NCBI RefSeq assembly: GCF_024323335.1
Contig: NC_066584.1
Location: forward strand, 424,166,319 to 424,230,318
DNA: 64,000 nucleotides
From: Lathyrus oleraceus
Lineage: Eukaryota > Streptophyta > Magnoliopsida > Fabales > Fabaceae
Reading direction: 5' to 3'
This document shows, piece by piece, positions 23,438 to 36,269 of this stretch; within the stretch, counting starts at the first letter, position 1, and each line of letters starts with the position of its first letter. Below the pieces are notes generated by a model, which saw nothing but the letters and a program-made list of their open reading frames with translations, ran no database searches and had not been told where the DNA came from. Made by a program: the position numbers and the translations under genes.

Positions 23438-26400
23438 TTAGATTGATGCATAATAACAGGAATATCAACAACGGTCCAATTGTTGTAAGCCTTTCCATGC
23501 GTCACAAAATTGGTGCAGTCTTCCTCTTTATCATCCTCTAGCACATCAACTAAGTGTTGTTCATTACCATGAATAAACCCTCCGTTACGGAAACTGAGTT
23601 GTACATCTTCAAATCTAACCACTGGTGAACCTCATTGGAAACCCAATCTGTCTCTGCTCTTGTTGTCGGAGACCTCTATCATCCGCCCCCACTGATCTGA
23701 CTGACCATCAACAACAATCTTTAATGCATCTTTGAATGAGGACATGGGTGCCCCGACTCTCTTTTCCTTAGCAATAGATAAGGCCTGGAGCGGAGTTCCA
23801 ACCTCATCCTCAACTTCAACATAAGAGAAAGATGACAGGTGGCTGACCAACAACGCCTTCTCCCCGCCAACAATAACAAGCTTGCCATTATTGACAAACT
23901 TTAGCTTTTGGTGCAAAGTTGAAGTAAAAGCTCCTGCCTCATGAATCCATGGCCTTCCCAATAAACAACTGTAGGCCGGGTGGATATCCATTACTTGAAA
24001 AACCTCTCCAATCACAGTCTTGTGTGAGCCATCAAAAGCCTTGACGATCACGCCACTATATCTCATAGGCGCTACTTGGTATGGCAACATGGACAAAGTC
24101 GACTTTGGAAGTACATTCAATGAGGACCTGATATCTACTAGCACATTTGATAGAGCGTCATCTTTGTAATTCATCGAGATATGCAGAGCCAAATTATGAT
24201 TCCTTCCCTCCTCGGGGAGTTCTTTATCACAAAAACTGAGATTATTGCAGGACGTGATGTTAGCCACAATATGATCGAACTGATCCACTGTAACATCATG
24301 TTCCACATACGCTTGCTCAAGAACTTTCTGCAATGCTTCTTTGTGCGCTTCTGAGTTCATTAACAGAGACAGTACTGAGATCTTCGAGGGGGTTTGGAGC
24401 AACCGCTCCACTATGTTGAATTCACTTTTCTTGATCAGTCTAAGTACCTCATCATCATCACTAGGCTTTAAGTTGCTGGATTCACCAGACTGACACTTTG
24501 GAGCGCTAGTAGGATCTATCGCAGACACTTCCACCTTCTTATTAACAGATATATCCTTTACATTCTTTGGGAACACCGACCCCAACACACGACCACTGCG
24601 GGTCACCTTGGTAACATCAGTTATGCTTACAACAGAACTGGTCGTAGGCAAAGGAACCTCTTGACCATTCTCCAACATAGTAGCATTATACTGATACGAA
24701 ACAACCTTGTCAGATGCATACGGGACTGGATCCACTAACCGTATAACCAACAACGATACCGATTTGTTGTTGACACTGTTACTGCTGCTGCTATCATACT
24801 GTATAACCACTCTCTTAGGAGTTTTGAAAACAGGGATTATAACATTGACATTTTCATCTATATGACGGGATTGAACAATCTGAATCAAGCATTCATCCAT
24901 CAACCTTTGGATGTCTCTCTTCACAACCATACAACCTTGGGGATTAACACTGCAAATAGCACAACCATCATGATCATGCTCACAATCACTAACCAAGAAA
25001 ATATCCTTGTGCATCGTCACCAAGGACCTTCTTATAAAGCGTACATCGAATACCTTGAACTCCCCTGGACAACCGCCCACCATATTAACAGATGAATTCC
25101 CATGGGCAGGTAATGGATTAGCTTTGACATTCGGCGTACGGTCTTCAAAAGACACTATTCCACTCTTAACCAGCTTCTGGACTTCATACTTGAGGGGGTA
25201 GAAATTCTCAATATCGTGGCCGGGAGCTCCTTGATGAAAAGCACAACAGAGTTCCGGTTTGTACCACCATGGAAGTGGTTCAGGGATTTACGGAGGATTT
25301 CTTGGTTGCAACAGGTTCTTGAGAACCAAAGGCGGATATAGCTCTGCGTATGTCATAGGAATTGGGTCAAAAGAGACCTTCTTCCTCTCAAAATTAGGTT
25401 GCTAATGATTGTTGGTATTGTTGTTGTTGTCGGTGTTTGTTCGTTGCGGTGGTTGTTGTTGTTGACATTGTTGTTGTTGAATTGGCGTTGACTGATTTGC
25501 TGAAAATACTGGGATTACCAATGATACTTGATGATGGTGTTGATGGGGTGGTCGACTTCTTCTTACCTGAGGCCTCTTTTGCCTCCCTACTGAAACTGCA
25601 TTAGCTTCACTCTCCTTATTCTTGCTGAAATTGTTGACATACCTCTTGTTGGATGACACCTTCTCTCTAGATAACTGTCCCTCTCGGACACCTTCTTCGA
25701 GCCTCATCCCCATGTTCACCATCTCAGTAAAATCATTGGGGGCACTGGCGATCATCTTCTCATAATAAAATGAGCTCAGGGTCTTGAGAAAAATCTTGGT
25801 CATCTCCTTTTCCTCTAAAGAAGGGGTAATCTGAGCGACAAGCTCTCTCCGTCTTTGCGCATACTCCTTAAGTGTCTCCTTATCCTTCTGAGACAATGAT
25901 ATCAATTGGTCTCTATCTGGAGCCATATCAACATTGTACTTGTACTGCTTCATGAATGCTTCACCCAAATCATTGAATATGCGGATGCTCGCACTATCCA
26001 ATTCCATGTACCACCTCAGAGCGGCACCGGTCAAGCTGTCTTGAAAATAATGGATCAATAATTGATCATTATCAATTTGAGTAGACTTCTTTCTAGCGTA
26101 CATCACCAAATGACTGAGTGGACAAGTATTCCCCTTGTATTTTTCAAAGTCGGATACTTTGAACTTCACCGGAATCTGGACATTTGGAACCAAACAAAGT
26201 TCCGCAACACTCTTCCCAAACATATCTTTACCCCTCAAAGTTTTCAATTCTTTACGCAGCTCAAGGAATTGGTCCTTCATCTCATCCATCTTCTCATACA
26301 CATCAGAGCCCTCAGACGGCTCAGAATGATAGATGGTGTCTTCTACGCGGGGTAGAGTATGCATAACTGGTGGCCGCATAAACATGACCGGGCTATATGT

Positions 26401-26748
26401 CGGCATGGAAGCAAAGGTAGGCGCAAAGCCTTCATGCACAAAATTCAGAGGCATTCCCCACGGGAATCTGGCAGGCATGTTGGGTGCAAATTGAGCAGCG
26501 GTTGCAGGAACGGTAGAGGTAGCCACCTCTGAAATGACAGTCCTCTAAGGAGGAGGAGTTGCATGCGTTGGAGAAGACTGACTCTGAGCAGCTAGGACTA
26601 ACTCCATCATGGCAGTCAGACATGCAATCTTGTCCTTCAGGTCTCTGTTCTCTTGCTCTAGATGTTCCATGATTCTTGAGTGATTAACGCGGGTATTGTA
26701 TCGATGAGTCAGCTTGGCTGAAGCACAGAAGAAACACCAATGAGACAT
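23438..26748 (-). pseudogene. gag-pro: Ogre-A gag-protease (exon 1)
   Basis: One frame of about 1100 codons from MSHWCFFCASAK, broken by a few stops: TPPP* at 26545-26547, NNH* at about 25402, NPP* at about 25290, and GFQ* at about 23632. The N-terminus has a short coiled coil (EHLEQENRDLKDKI). The gag core follows: FEKYKGNTCPLSHLVMYARK, YFQDSLTGAALRWYMELD and YAQRRRELVAQI (26160-25790), then a Q/N-rich stretch. CAFHQGAPGHDI precedes a small Cys/His cluster (CEHDHDGCAIC). Protease follows: VLVDIRSSLNVLPKSTL, where the catalytic D-T-G reads D-I-R, and YSCLLGRPWIHEAGA. Compared with Ogre-B it lacks 15 residues just before FQVMDIHPAYSCLLGRPWIH. It starts 344 bp after ORF1. The protease is inactive as written. 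Confidence 0.9.
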
Positions 26749-26886
26749 CTGACGAAAGACAAACCTGCTTATGCGAATGATGCATGATATGCAATGCTTT
26801 GATTGTTATTTTCAAGGAATTTACTATATTATTTGAAAATATATATTTTACCAACAATTGTAACAATTTGATATGACCATAAAAAT

Positions 26887-27022
<136 letters not shown>

Positions 27023-27091
27023 TGGAAGGATTATACTGAGTACAATTTCAGAAACCAAATGATAATACAAGAGAATATGAGACTAGTCATC

Positions 27092-28595
27092 CTAAGGATC
27101 CCTAACAACAACGTTAGAAGATCTGGATGTAGGCGTGTACTTCCTTCAAATGCTTCGGATCTCGGTCTCAAAAGAAGCCTTCATCTGAGTCTTCTCGAGG
27201 ACAAGCTGATCAACAATCTTCTTCCAAGCAACGAAAGGCTGAGGCATACTAGACGAAGTTGAAACATCCGACTCTCTCTGTCTCTTTGTCACTTGATCTT
27301 CAAGTATCTCAATAAGTGTATCTTTGTCCTTAGACTCAAGCTGCAACTCCTCATGCTTTTGGCTCAAAGCATGGAAACACTCTTCCCACATATCCTTCTC
27401 TTGCTTCATCTTGGCGAATGCGTCTTCCAACTCCTCTACATCTTGGTTAGCGAGAGTTAATGGCTCAGCCACAACCACATACATAGGTCTTTCACAAGTA
27501 TAAGGCATCTTCAACTCCATATCTCTCTTCTTCACCCAAAGAGTGTAAGCTTCCAAAGCTACACAATTGCACGGACCAAGCTCGGATCTTCCTTTCCTAT
27601 GCACATTATGCCAAACATGCACCATCTTCTGCTTCAAATGTTGGGAATATTTACCCTCTTGATAGAAAAGACCTTCTAACAAAGTGTTATTAGGTTTGTC
27701 TCTCAAGAGGAACCTAAGTTGACGACGAGCCAAAGCAGGGTTGTAGCTAATTCCTCTTTGTGTACCAATGAGAGGCACATTAGAGAATTCACCACAACTA
27801 TCAATAATCTCCACTCTACTCAATGAAGAATCATACCACACTATATCATCATTAGTGAGAGACATAAGTCTCTGAGACCACCTTAGACATTGTTTGTTCT
27901 CCATAAAAGTAGGTGTCCGAGGCAAGTGCAAAATAAACCACTCGTACAAAGAGGAACGCAACAGACAATAGTTCCACCACCTTCAAAATTCCTTAGATAC
28001 AAAGAGTAATACATATCACCTAACAGAGTAGGCACATGATTCCCAATCAAGAAAATTCTAATGGCGTTAACATCAACAAAACCATCAATGTTATGGAACA
28101 AAGCTGAATCATAAATGAGTAGCACAAAGATAGCTCCAAATGCATCCACACTACCTGCTTGAGCAAAGGCAGTAGCTTCCTTGATGAGGAACTCAGAAGT
28201 CAACCCAAATAATCCTCCTTTCTTCACCCAACGAGCCTCTATCTCAGACTTCTTCAAGTGAAGAGCTTCAGAAATGATATGAGATATGGGAATCTCTTCC
28301 AATCCACTAAATAACACTTTGCTAGAAACAGGTATTCCCATGAGATGGGCATACTCCTCCAACGTAGGCACAAGCTGATAATCCGAAAAGTGAAGCAATG
28401 GTAGAGAGGGTCATAAAACTGAACCAACGCACTCAGAAGTCCCTCAACTACATCAGCAGACACGATAGACAGAAGCTTCCCATGGCGTTGTTTGAAGTCC
28501 AAGGGATCTAATACAAAAGATGCTAGCTTCCTTAACTCTTTCAAGTCGGGACATATGAAATTGTACTTCTTAGTATTCCTTCATCCACAATCCAT
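27092..28595 (-). pseudogene. Ogre-A ORF1 (plant-mobile-domain-like, coiled-coil end)
   Basis: ORF1 is the extra gene that Ogre elements carry before gag; its role is unknown. It begins at the ATG at 28595-28593 (MDCG, then an immediate stop) and ends ...VVVRDP* at 27092. Recognisable parts: LDFKQRHGKLLSIVSADVVEG; YQLVPTLEEYAHLMGIPV, which resembles the TPTLEDV..LLGLPV signature of plant mobile domain proteins; GLTSEFLI; VDVNAIRIFLIGNHVPTLLGD; CLRWSQRLMSLTNDDIVWYD; SYNPALARRQLRF; then a Glu/Lys-rich predicted coiled coil (VEELEDAFAKMKQEKD through LIEILEDQVTKRQRE). At least two frameshifts (near 28390 and 27930) split it. The domain assignment rests on motif resemblance only. Confidence 0.75.
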
Positions 28596-29442
28596 GGTCT
28601 AAAAATATTTGCAAATAACACCTCAGTTCCTTGAAATTTTCGTGTCATGAATGTTATGATGCACATGAATGCATGAATGCAACAATCACAAATAAGGGAT
28701 CACACACAAGGAAAACAATCAAAGGTCAGGGGATGAATCATGCCATTGTCAAGATCAATCATCCATTTTGGTGGATTATGGTTTACACCTTATCAACACC
28801 TAAGTTCCATTGATATTGACAAGACTTGATTGGATCAACCAAGAATCAAGGGTTTGTTGTGAGTCATGAGCATGGAGTCTGGGTAAGAACCATCCCAAAG
28901 GAGTGAACTAAGGATAAAACCTATAGATCATGTTCTAAAAAGTTCCCAGAGTCTTAATTCCATCTATCGGATATTACAGGTTAGGATGACTGACTCATCA
29001 ACCCATAATATTCTCAAGAGAAACTCGTCTGAGTGTAGTATCGCGTAATAACTGTTAACAAGTATACACTTGAACAGTCTCCGTACTACGTCCTAAATAG
29101 GCCAAGAGGGGTTAAATGTTCTACGGTCCTCAGCTTCTCGGACCCCAAATCAGAGATAGTAATGCCTAACCACAAATAACTTGTGCGACATTCCCAACTC
29201 CAAAAGGCTCTCCACTGAGTAGATGGATCTCAAGCCAACTTGTTAAGGACTACTCCACATAAGTTGAACATGACTATACCATCCTCCTATCTTAATTGCA
29301 CTCAAGTTCGGGTTAGAACTTATCTCACCACTCAGAGATCACCAAGCATAACAAGCAGATTATATCATACAAACAAATATACATACATCAAATATACAGT
29401 TACGTACACACACAAAAGTAGGCTAAACCCACTGGAGACTGC
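28596..29442 (-). other. Ogre-A leader between PBS and ORF1
   Basis: Untranslated leader of about 850 bp, aligning with Ogre-B 50418-51257 along its length. Shared words include gaacatttaaccc, gacgtagt.cggaga and acaagttggctt. No gene or clear signal was recognised; packaging and dimerisation signals would be expected here. Confidence 0.6.
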
Positions 29443-29460
29443 TCCCCAGCAGAGTCGCCA
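29443..29460 (-). promoter_or_regulatory. Ogre-A primer binding site (tRNA-Arg-like)
   Basis: TGGCGACTCTGCTGGGGA on the minus strand, 9 bases inside the 5' LTR. An 18-base PBS starting TGG is complementary to a tRNA 3' end. In Ogre elements the primer is reported as tRNA-Arg; I infer the same here. Confidence 0.8.
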
Positions 29461-31902
29461 CTTAATTTCTGTAGAGGTAAATTCATGACCATCAAGCTAT
29501 GGATAAGCTAGACATCAATAAAACCAGAGTTGCCACCATGCTTTTATTGTTTCCAAGCGAAAAGGTAAAAGTACGAACAAAACCCAAAAAGAAGTTTTCA
29601 AATCAAAACTAATAAAATGCCAGAGATTACAAGTAAGAGGGTTGGTTACACAGAGGGAAGGTGTTAGCACCCAAAGTGTCTTAGGTACTCCTAGGGAGCC
29701 CTTTCTTGTGTGTATATGTGTTTTTGTACAAATGATGTTTGCAAATAAAAAGAGTGTGGGGATGAGAAAATAATTCATTAATTATATTTTTGTGTTTGAA
29801 AAAACCTTCAGACTTGTGCCTACGTACCAATATAAAAATGAGAGATCCAAACCTCGTAGTTCGTGGTATCAATTTCAAAGTGAGTGCATTATTTTTAACG
29901 AAAATTTAAGTTTAAAATGCACAAGGGCCTAAAAATGGCTTGAATGAGTGTTAGTTCTTTTTGGCTTTTGAAATTTTAAGTCAAGTATAGTTAAGTTTAT
30001 TCACAAGTTTGATTAAGAAAAGGAGTTTGAAAATGCAATGGCATAAGGCCAAAGTTTCTAATTTGCAATATGGTCAAAGTTTAGAAATCATCAAACACAA
30101 GTAAAGAAGATTTTAAAAGGAGGGAGAGATTTTAAATTAAAGAAGTGGGGAGGAGATGAAGAGACTAATCCTAAGCATAAATTTAAAAGTTGAGAGTTGA
30201 CAAAATCTGACCAATGGGCTGCAATCCAATAGACAAAACTGTCATATAGAAACCCAAATTTCCCTTTGGACTTTAGAATCAAGCAACAAAAAATACACAG
30301 ATAGCAAGTTGAAGAGCAGGGCATCAAATAAAGATAGCCACATCCAAGCTTAGCAACTCCATGATCTTCTTCAAAATTCCCCATGTGTCAGATGAATTCA
30401 ATAATGGCATAAGTCACAGGTTCAAAATAACAGCTTCACAATAATCATGTTGCAGATGAACTCAAATGGATCTTTGAAATTGTATCAGATGAATGGTCTT
30501 CACAAGTACTTCGTTACATGAAAATTGGCATTGGCCAAGTCCTTTGCATATGGAGTGTTGCCTAGATTATAAGTCCAGTAGTCTCAGATCAAACCAACAG
30601 TCCACACAAGATGTTTTTTTAGGGTTTTTTGTTCTTATTATGTACATTAAGATCAAAAGACCACACAATCAAACAAGTATATACAAACACAATTTATCAC
30701 AAAATATGGTCCAAGTGGACAAAGTGAAAATGACATAAAAGTAAACAATTTGAATGGTATGAATAACGACAAATGAATAAGACTTAAAAATTAAAGTGCA
30801 TTAAAAGTAAATGACTTGAGATTAAATGTTAGTTGTTAGTGAATTAGAAGTTACTATTGCTTTTGCTTTTCTTTTGTTTAAGTCATTCTTTGGAGAACAC
30901 TTAACCCACTTATCACAAGCATGGATCCTTGAACCAAGACATCTTCCAAAGGAAAGAAAAAATGCCAAGTTTCCACACAATACCATGAAAGAGGGGAGAC
31001 TTACAATCTCACTAACTAGAATGATATGCCTTTTGTGTCAAAATTTAGCGCTATGATAAGCAATCGTAATTGGACTTATGTAGAAGTCACAACTATTTGA
31101 GGTCGGGCAATAGAACTTTGGTGTTAATGCATGTTAGGGACATAGTATAATGGACTATGCTCATGAAAAATACCACACACAAAAAGAATATGCAAAGTGG
31201 TGGACCTAATCTCATCCATACTCATGTTGATTTTGCAATCAACAAGCATTAGGATATTTGAGATATCATAGGTCCATGACATGAATGAATAAAGAAGGGG
31301 AATGAGATGAAGAGGGAGGGGAATGGATCAATCACAAATTGGTCAAAGGAGGACTTTTACCAAATTAAGATCATTCATTCATTTTGGGAGATGGAATGTA
31401 CATTCCATCAATCCCCTAAATCCAATGATCTTAACCTAGCAATGTCAAATCAACCTTGACCAAGGCCCAACAACACAAGTCAAACTCACAAAGTCAAATA
31501 AAATGGCTCTACACAATTAATTTGGCATTTTAACAATTAAAAATAATAAAAATATTCATTAACTTAAATTATGGTTGGTCAATTTCCCAAAACCTCATCA
31601 AAACACCAAAGAAATGGCCATGAGATTTATCATAGGTCAAACAAGGTCAAAGGACCTTGGAGAAAATTTTTCAGAATTTTTGGAAACTTAAAAGTATTTT
31701 TAAACAATTAAAAATATTCACAAAATCAATTAAATCATGAAAAATATTAATAATGATCCAAAAATTAATTTTAATTCAGAAAATGAAAGAGGATTTTATT
31801 TAAATTTTTTTGGTGAAACTCTCATATTTTTTGGATCAATATAAAATTTAATATGAATTAATGAAAATAAAATGAAAATCAATTAATCAGAAAAAACGTG
31901 GA

Positions 31903-31944
31903 CCACTTGATCTCCCTCATTAATTGAGGTGGCAGATCAAGTGG
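31903..31944 (-). promoter_or_regulatory. LTR stem-loop, Ogre-A 5' LTR
   Basis: Perfect 11 bp arms CCACTTGATCT (31903-31913) and AGATCAAGTGG (31934-31944), with an inner CCTCA/TGAGG pairing around TTAAT. It lies about 600 nt after the TATA box, so it should be in the transcript. Ogre-B has the same hairpin with three compensated pair changes (47448-47493). Confidence 0.75.
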
Positions 31945-32537
31945 ATGAAAACACGCGTTCCAAGGTGCACACTAGTCAGCGCACCACACAACTGGTAATA
32001 AAAAAGAACGCTCAAGATTAAAACGCATTGACTTGATCATGTGGCTCAGAACTCATCCAGCACATCGCCGAAGCAAACCATTGGTCATCTTCTCCGATGA
32101 CCCTGGCTGGACTGGTTCTCTCATCACCATCACATAAATGAAAAAAGAGGACATGATCTTAAAGAAAAAATGGCGTAGATAACGAATATGACCTCAATTC
32201 AACCTAACTCCAAGTATATTGAGAGATACATGGAGTTGAAATTTGAGGTACATGAACTGAGTTACTTCGATTTGACCTCAAAGCAACTCAATCTTCTTGC
32301 CTATATTGGTAGGACTTTAGACAACCAAGGATCTAAGAGAATTTATGAGAATTGAGCAAGAAGTAGATTAAGAATGATACAAGGCTTTGGATCCTGGAGT
32401 TTTTGAATCTCCAAACAGTGAGTTTCAAACTCAAATTTCAAGTAAAATTTCGCAGGTTTTCCTTCCAATGGTGAGGGTTTCAAATGTGGGAGGCAAAGCT
32501 GGCGCGCAAGGGTCCTCAAAACTGATGCAATGGACCT

Positions 32538-32546
32538 CTATTTATA
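32538..32546 (-). promoter_or_regulatory. TATA box, Ogre-A 5' LTR
   Basis: TATAAATAG on the minus strand, about 1.47 kb into the 5' LTR, matching the positions in the 3' LTR and in Ogre-B. Probable core promoter of the element. Confidence 0.65.
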
Positions 32547-34763
32547 GCAAATGCAAGTGATATTTTCACCTTTGAAAATTCTTCCAAATTTGGCAATATG
32601 GAGTGCACGCTTGCATGGGTATGTACAAGCCCATGAAGCAACTCAATTAGGTCCAAAATGCAAGTGAGATTGAGTCGGAATGTGGATTGTGATGCAAGGC
32701 AAAAGTGTATTGATGTTTGAAGAATGATTCTTGCCAACAGATACAGCCATGTCCAAAATGGATGAATTTGGACTCTTTGGAAAGGTTAGATCAAGAGGAA
32801 CGACTCTTATGTTGAACACTTTTCCATTTAGATCTTTTATCATGATGAAGTTTGAGGTGGAAGTTTGGAAATTTCAACATGTCAAAATATTTTCTAAGTG
32901 TTAAGCCATATGTTCAATTATTTCACCTTAGCTAACTTTTTATGTGAGCTTCAAATGAGAAAAGTGTCTTCATAAAAGTTGTAGATATTTCAAAAAATTT
33001 TAAAATGGTCATAAATGTGACCTTATTTGGATTTGGGATGGATGAGTTATGCATTTTTGAAGTTGAGGAAAATCACTTGTTAAATGGTATTGGTCCAAAA
33101 TGACCTATAATGTATCCTCATATCACATGCTCATAAAAGTTGATTTAGCTTTTCCTCCAAACATCAAAGTTGATGTAGGAACCTTGAATTTTATTGTGAA
33201 ACTTGTAAATCTTTAATATCATAAAAATTGGGTAAGTTATGCCCTTGGGAAGTTGACTTTGAAATTAGGGTTTACACAAATGACCTATAATCTTTCAACA
33301 TACAAAATGACTTTCCAAGCAAAACTAGATCTAGACCTCAACATGAAAGTTGTTTGGAATGTCATTTAGAGTAACTTTTCTCTTGGAAGAATTTTCATAT
33401 GATGAAAATTGTAGGAGATAGGGTCTAGGGAACCCCAATTTTGATCAGTTGAATTCCTCTGGTCAACCACCATGAACCACCTTGCTAACTTGCAATTCTC
33501 TTGACTTTTGGGACTCATGGGAGATCATATATTCATAATATGATTAAATTTGAGATGCCCCTTTAAATATTTGATCAATTGGTGAAGAAGCTTGTTGAAG
33601 AAGTTACACAAGACACCCAGATGAACTAGGGTTTCCAAGGCAAACCAACTCCAAACTCTTGATGATTTTAATGATCAAAATAAACATGTGAAGATCATGG
33701 GGATCCATATATGATGTCTAAAGCCATTGTGGATCATTCCTTGGTTGATCTCTTAGCAATGAGGATCTTAAACCCTAGATGTGAACTTGATGGATCAAAG
33801 GTGATCAGGTGCCTTACCTACAAAAGAAATAAACAAATGCAAAGACATATTTTTGGTATTTTGGTTAGTAAATAATACAATCACATGGTGCTTGGTGATA
33901 TCTCCAAAAACAACCCAATGAATAAAAGGGGTAAGGAGGATGCCAAGATATGATCCCAATGTTAATGTATATGACGAGGATAGCATGAGGGATCTTAGGG
34001 TCAAAATTGGGGTCTTACAGTTAGTACTAATTTATTTTCTGATAATTTTATGCGTATTATTTATAGATACAATCATGCAAGTTAATATTTTTCCTATGTT
34101 AATAATAGGTTAAAAGTGAATAAGGAAAGCTAAACAAGGAAAAGAAACAAATACCCCCATAGATTGTCTCGCGGGGGGTTACAAGAAACTTGAGAAAATA
34201 ATGATTAATAAAAAGTACAATAAAAGGGAGATGAGGATTCCATTAGTCATGATCGCAACCCATCTCCACCATCATGACATGAAAAGTGGAAGAGGGCTCG
34301 AGAAAGACCAAATGGAGAGCACATATCGGATGCCTTAAGAGCAGCCATTGAGAAAATTGTAAGTAGGATTTGTTGTGTGTATCTTATGTGTTATTTAAAT
34401 CGATTTGGTAATTAACAATATATATATTATCATGTTGTGTAGGATTTATTGGTTGTGTCGGCCCGTGAAGGTTCTTTTGTTTCAGAACCATGACATGTTA
34501 TATTAATAGAAGCAATCAGAACAAAGAAGCATGATGGGCGTTCTATGGTATTAGAGATGGCATCAGCCTGATATTATACTATGGTACATCCAGAAAAAGT
34601 ACCAAAGAGACGGAACAAGAAACAATTGAATTTTGAGAAGAGGTTGGAAAATCAAAAGAAAGAATTTGAAGATGCGTTAGCAAAGGAGCAGAAAAATCGC
34701 AAGAAAGACGTGGAAGACGTGAAAGAGTTATATATGGTATGTGAGAATATATTTTTATCTGAA

Positions 34764-34769
34764 ATATAT

Positions 34770-34839
<70 letters not shown>
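34764..34839. repeat. (TA)n microsatellite
   Basis: TA tract with one TAAATA interruption, probably in an intron of the CACTA-2 gene. Confidence 0.95.
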
Positions 34840-34842
<3 letters not shown>

Positions 34843-35774
34843 GTTGATTCTGTTTTGTGTTCTTGCTATTTTTATGATATAGAAAATCAATTGAATCGTC
34901 CAACAATGTACAAATGAACACAATGATGATCAATTTTCTAAAAGAATTGTTGTACATAGTTCAAGCACAAAAGGAAGTTGTTCAGTCACCCCTCTCGATA
35001 TCCATAATAAGTTATTGGCTCCTTCTGAAGAATCAATGACCAAATTGTTATGTTATATCATGATTGGGAGTTTGAGGTTTTCTATGTCGATCCTAAAAAC
35101 ATAAGGGATATGGTCTTTGGAATGAGTGACTAGATGTAGGGATACTACATGCTTGATGCACGTAAGTATAAAATTGAATATCTCACTATGGTACATTCAT
35201 CGTTTTTTATAGAATTAATTCCTCACTTATTTTTAAAATTTTTCTTAACTATTTAGGTACATTCTCTGTGTTTCTATAGAATTAAATAAATCGAATATTT
35301 ATGGATTCTTGGATCCATATAGTATTCAATTTACAAATAATTCTCCAAAAGCGATTGAAACATACGTGTCATCACAAATAAGTGGAAGAAAATACTGTTA
35401 CTTAGTATCATTTATCCATGAGTGACTAATTTGAAATTATGGTTTCTCTATTATAGTTAGCTTTCATGTTTTACTAAATACTAATTATATATGTTTGAGT
35501 TCATTCAGTAATCATTTTTAATTGATCATCATATCTCTTCGGACGAATATGATAACTACATTGTGTTCCTTACACTATCCACTTGAACCTAAGATGAAAC
35601 AAATTATTTTTAGGTAAGTTTATATTTATGATACTTTTATTAATATTTTTTTTGACTTTGTAATTAGTTTAGAGTGTAATATTTTTAAATCATTTTCAAT
35701 ATACAGGGTTGTGGAGCGACAATATATTATAAACAATTCTAGGAGAAAGCTCACATTTTATATGCCTTCGATAA

Positions 35775-35775
<1 letters not shown>

Positions 35776-35859
<84 letters not shown>
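35776..35859. repeat. (TA)n microsatellite
   Basis: About 42 TA units in the 3' part of the CACTA-2 gene. Confidence 0.95.
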
Positions 35860-35862
<3 letters not shown>

Positions 35863-36112
35863 GTGTGATTATATATTCATGAAATATTTAAATTTGTAGA
35901 CGAGGAAATAAAAAAGGGATAAGGTGTTGATATTATGTCATAAAACACACGTTAAACAATGTCTCTGCCGACATTGTTGATTATTGGGATCAGATATATA
36001 TTATGTCATAAAATGTTTACGATAACATATTAATGTTTAAGTTTGGTATTATATTTCAAATCATGTGATATTCAATTTTCTTCATTTTTTATGTAGATGT
36101 GTAATACACTAC

Positions 36113-36269
36113 TGTAAGTAATTTAATCCCTGCCTTTTCATTGATAAGAATACTCATTATATACAAGTATGACATTGTCTATATTTGGAAGCTAATAATA
36201 TACAATTATGATGTATACTAATTATAGAGATATCATAATAATTATACTAATTATAGAGATATTCTAATA
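36113..36269 (-). repeat. Ale-like element 3' LTR (157 bp)
   Basis: Plus-strand start TGTAAGTAATTTAATCCC, end ...GATATTCTAATA. It contains 39 bp absent from the other LTR, bounded by ATACAA words. Confidence 0.9.

Larger units (their letters stand above)
29470..34019 (-). repeat. Ogre-A 5' LTR (4550 bp)
   Basis: Sense start TGTAAGACCCCAATTTTG (at 34019), sense end ...AATTTACCTCTACA (at 29470). It is shorter than the 3' LTR by small deletions, for example one near 15220-15330 of the other copy (the match around 32350) that removes about 110 bp. No gene inside. Confidence 0.95.
34020..36112 (+). pseudogene. CACTA-2 TNPA-type gene, 3' part (Transposase_24 / Ulp1-like)
   Basis: Continues the gene cut at 12329. 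The blocks are NKYPHRLSRGGYKKLE (about 34150), VVSAREGSFVSEP (34450) and a Lys/Glu-rich coiled-coil run (PKRRNKKQLNFEKRLENQKKEFEDALAKEQKNRKKDVEDVKE, 34600-34730). Near 35290 come YGFLDPYSIQF..NSPKAIETYVSS and .RKYCYLVSFIHE. They match the Transposase_24 end (KYPHRLGRKGY, SAREGSFVSEP) and the YGFLEPQSI...YLAPY block of the Ulp1-like C-terminal part of CACTA ORF2 proteins. Introns, TA tracts and stops break it up. The part near 35930-36030 may be the protease Cys region (SDIYYVIKCL), a weak call. The copia element at 36113 lies just after the last recognisable block. Confidence 0.6.
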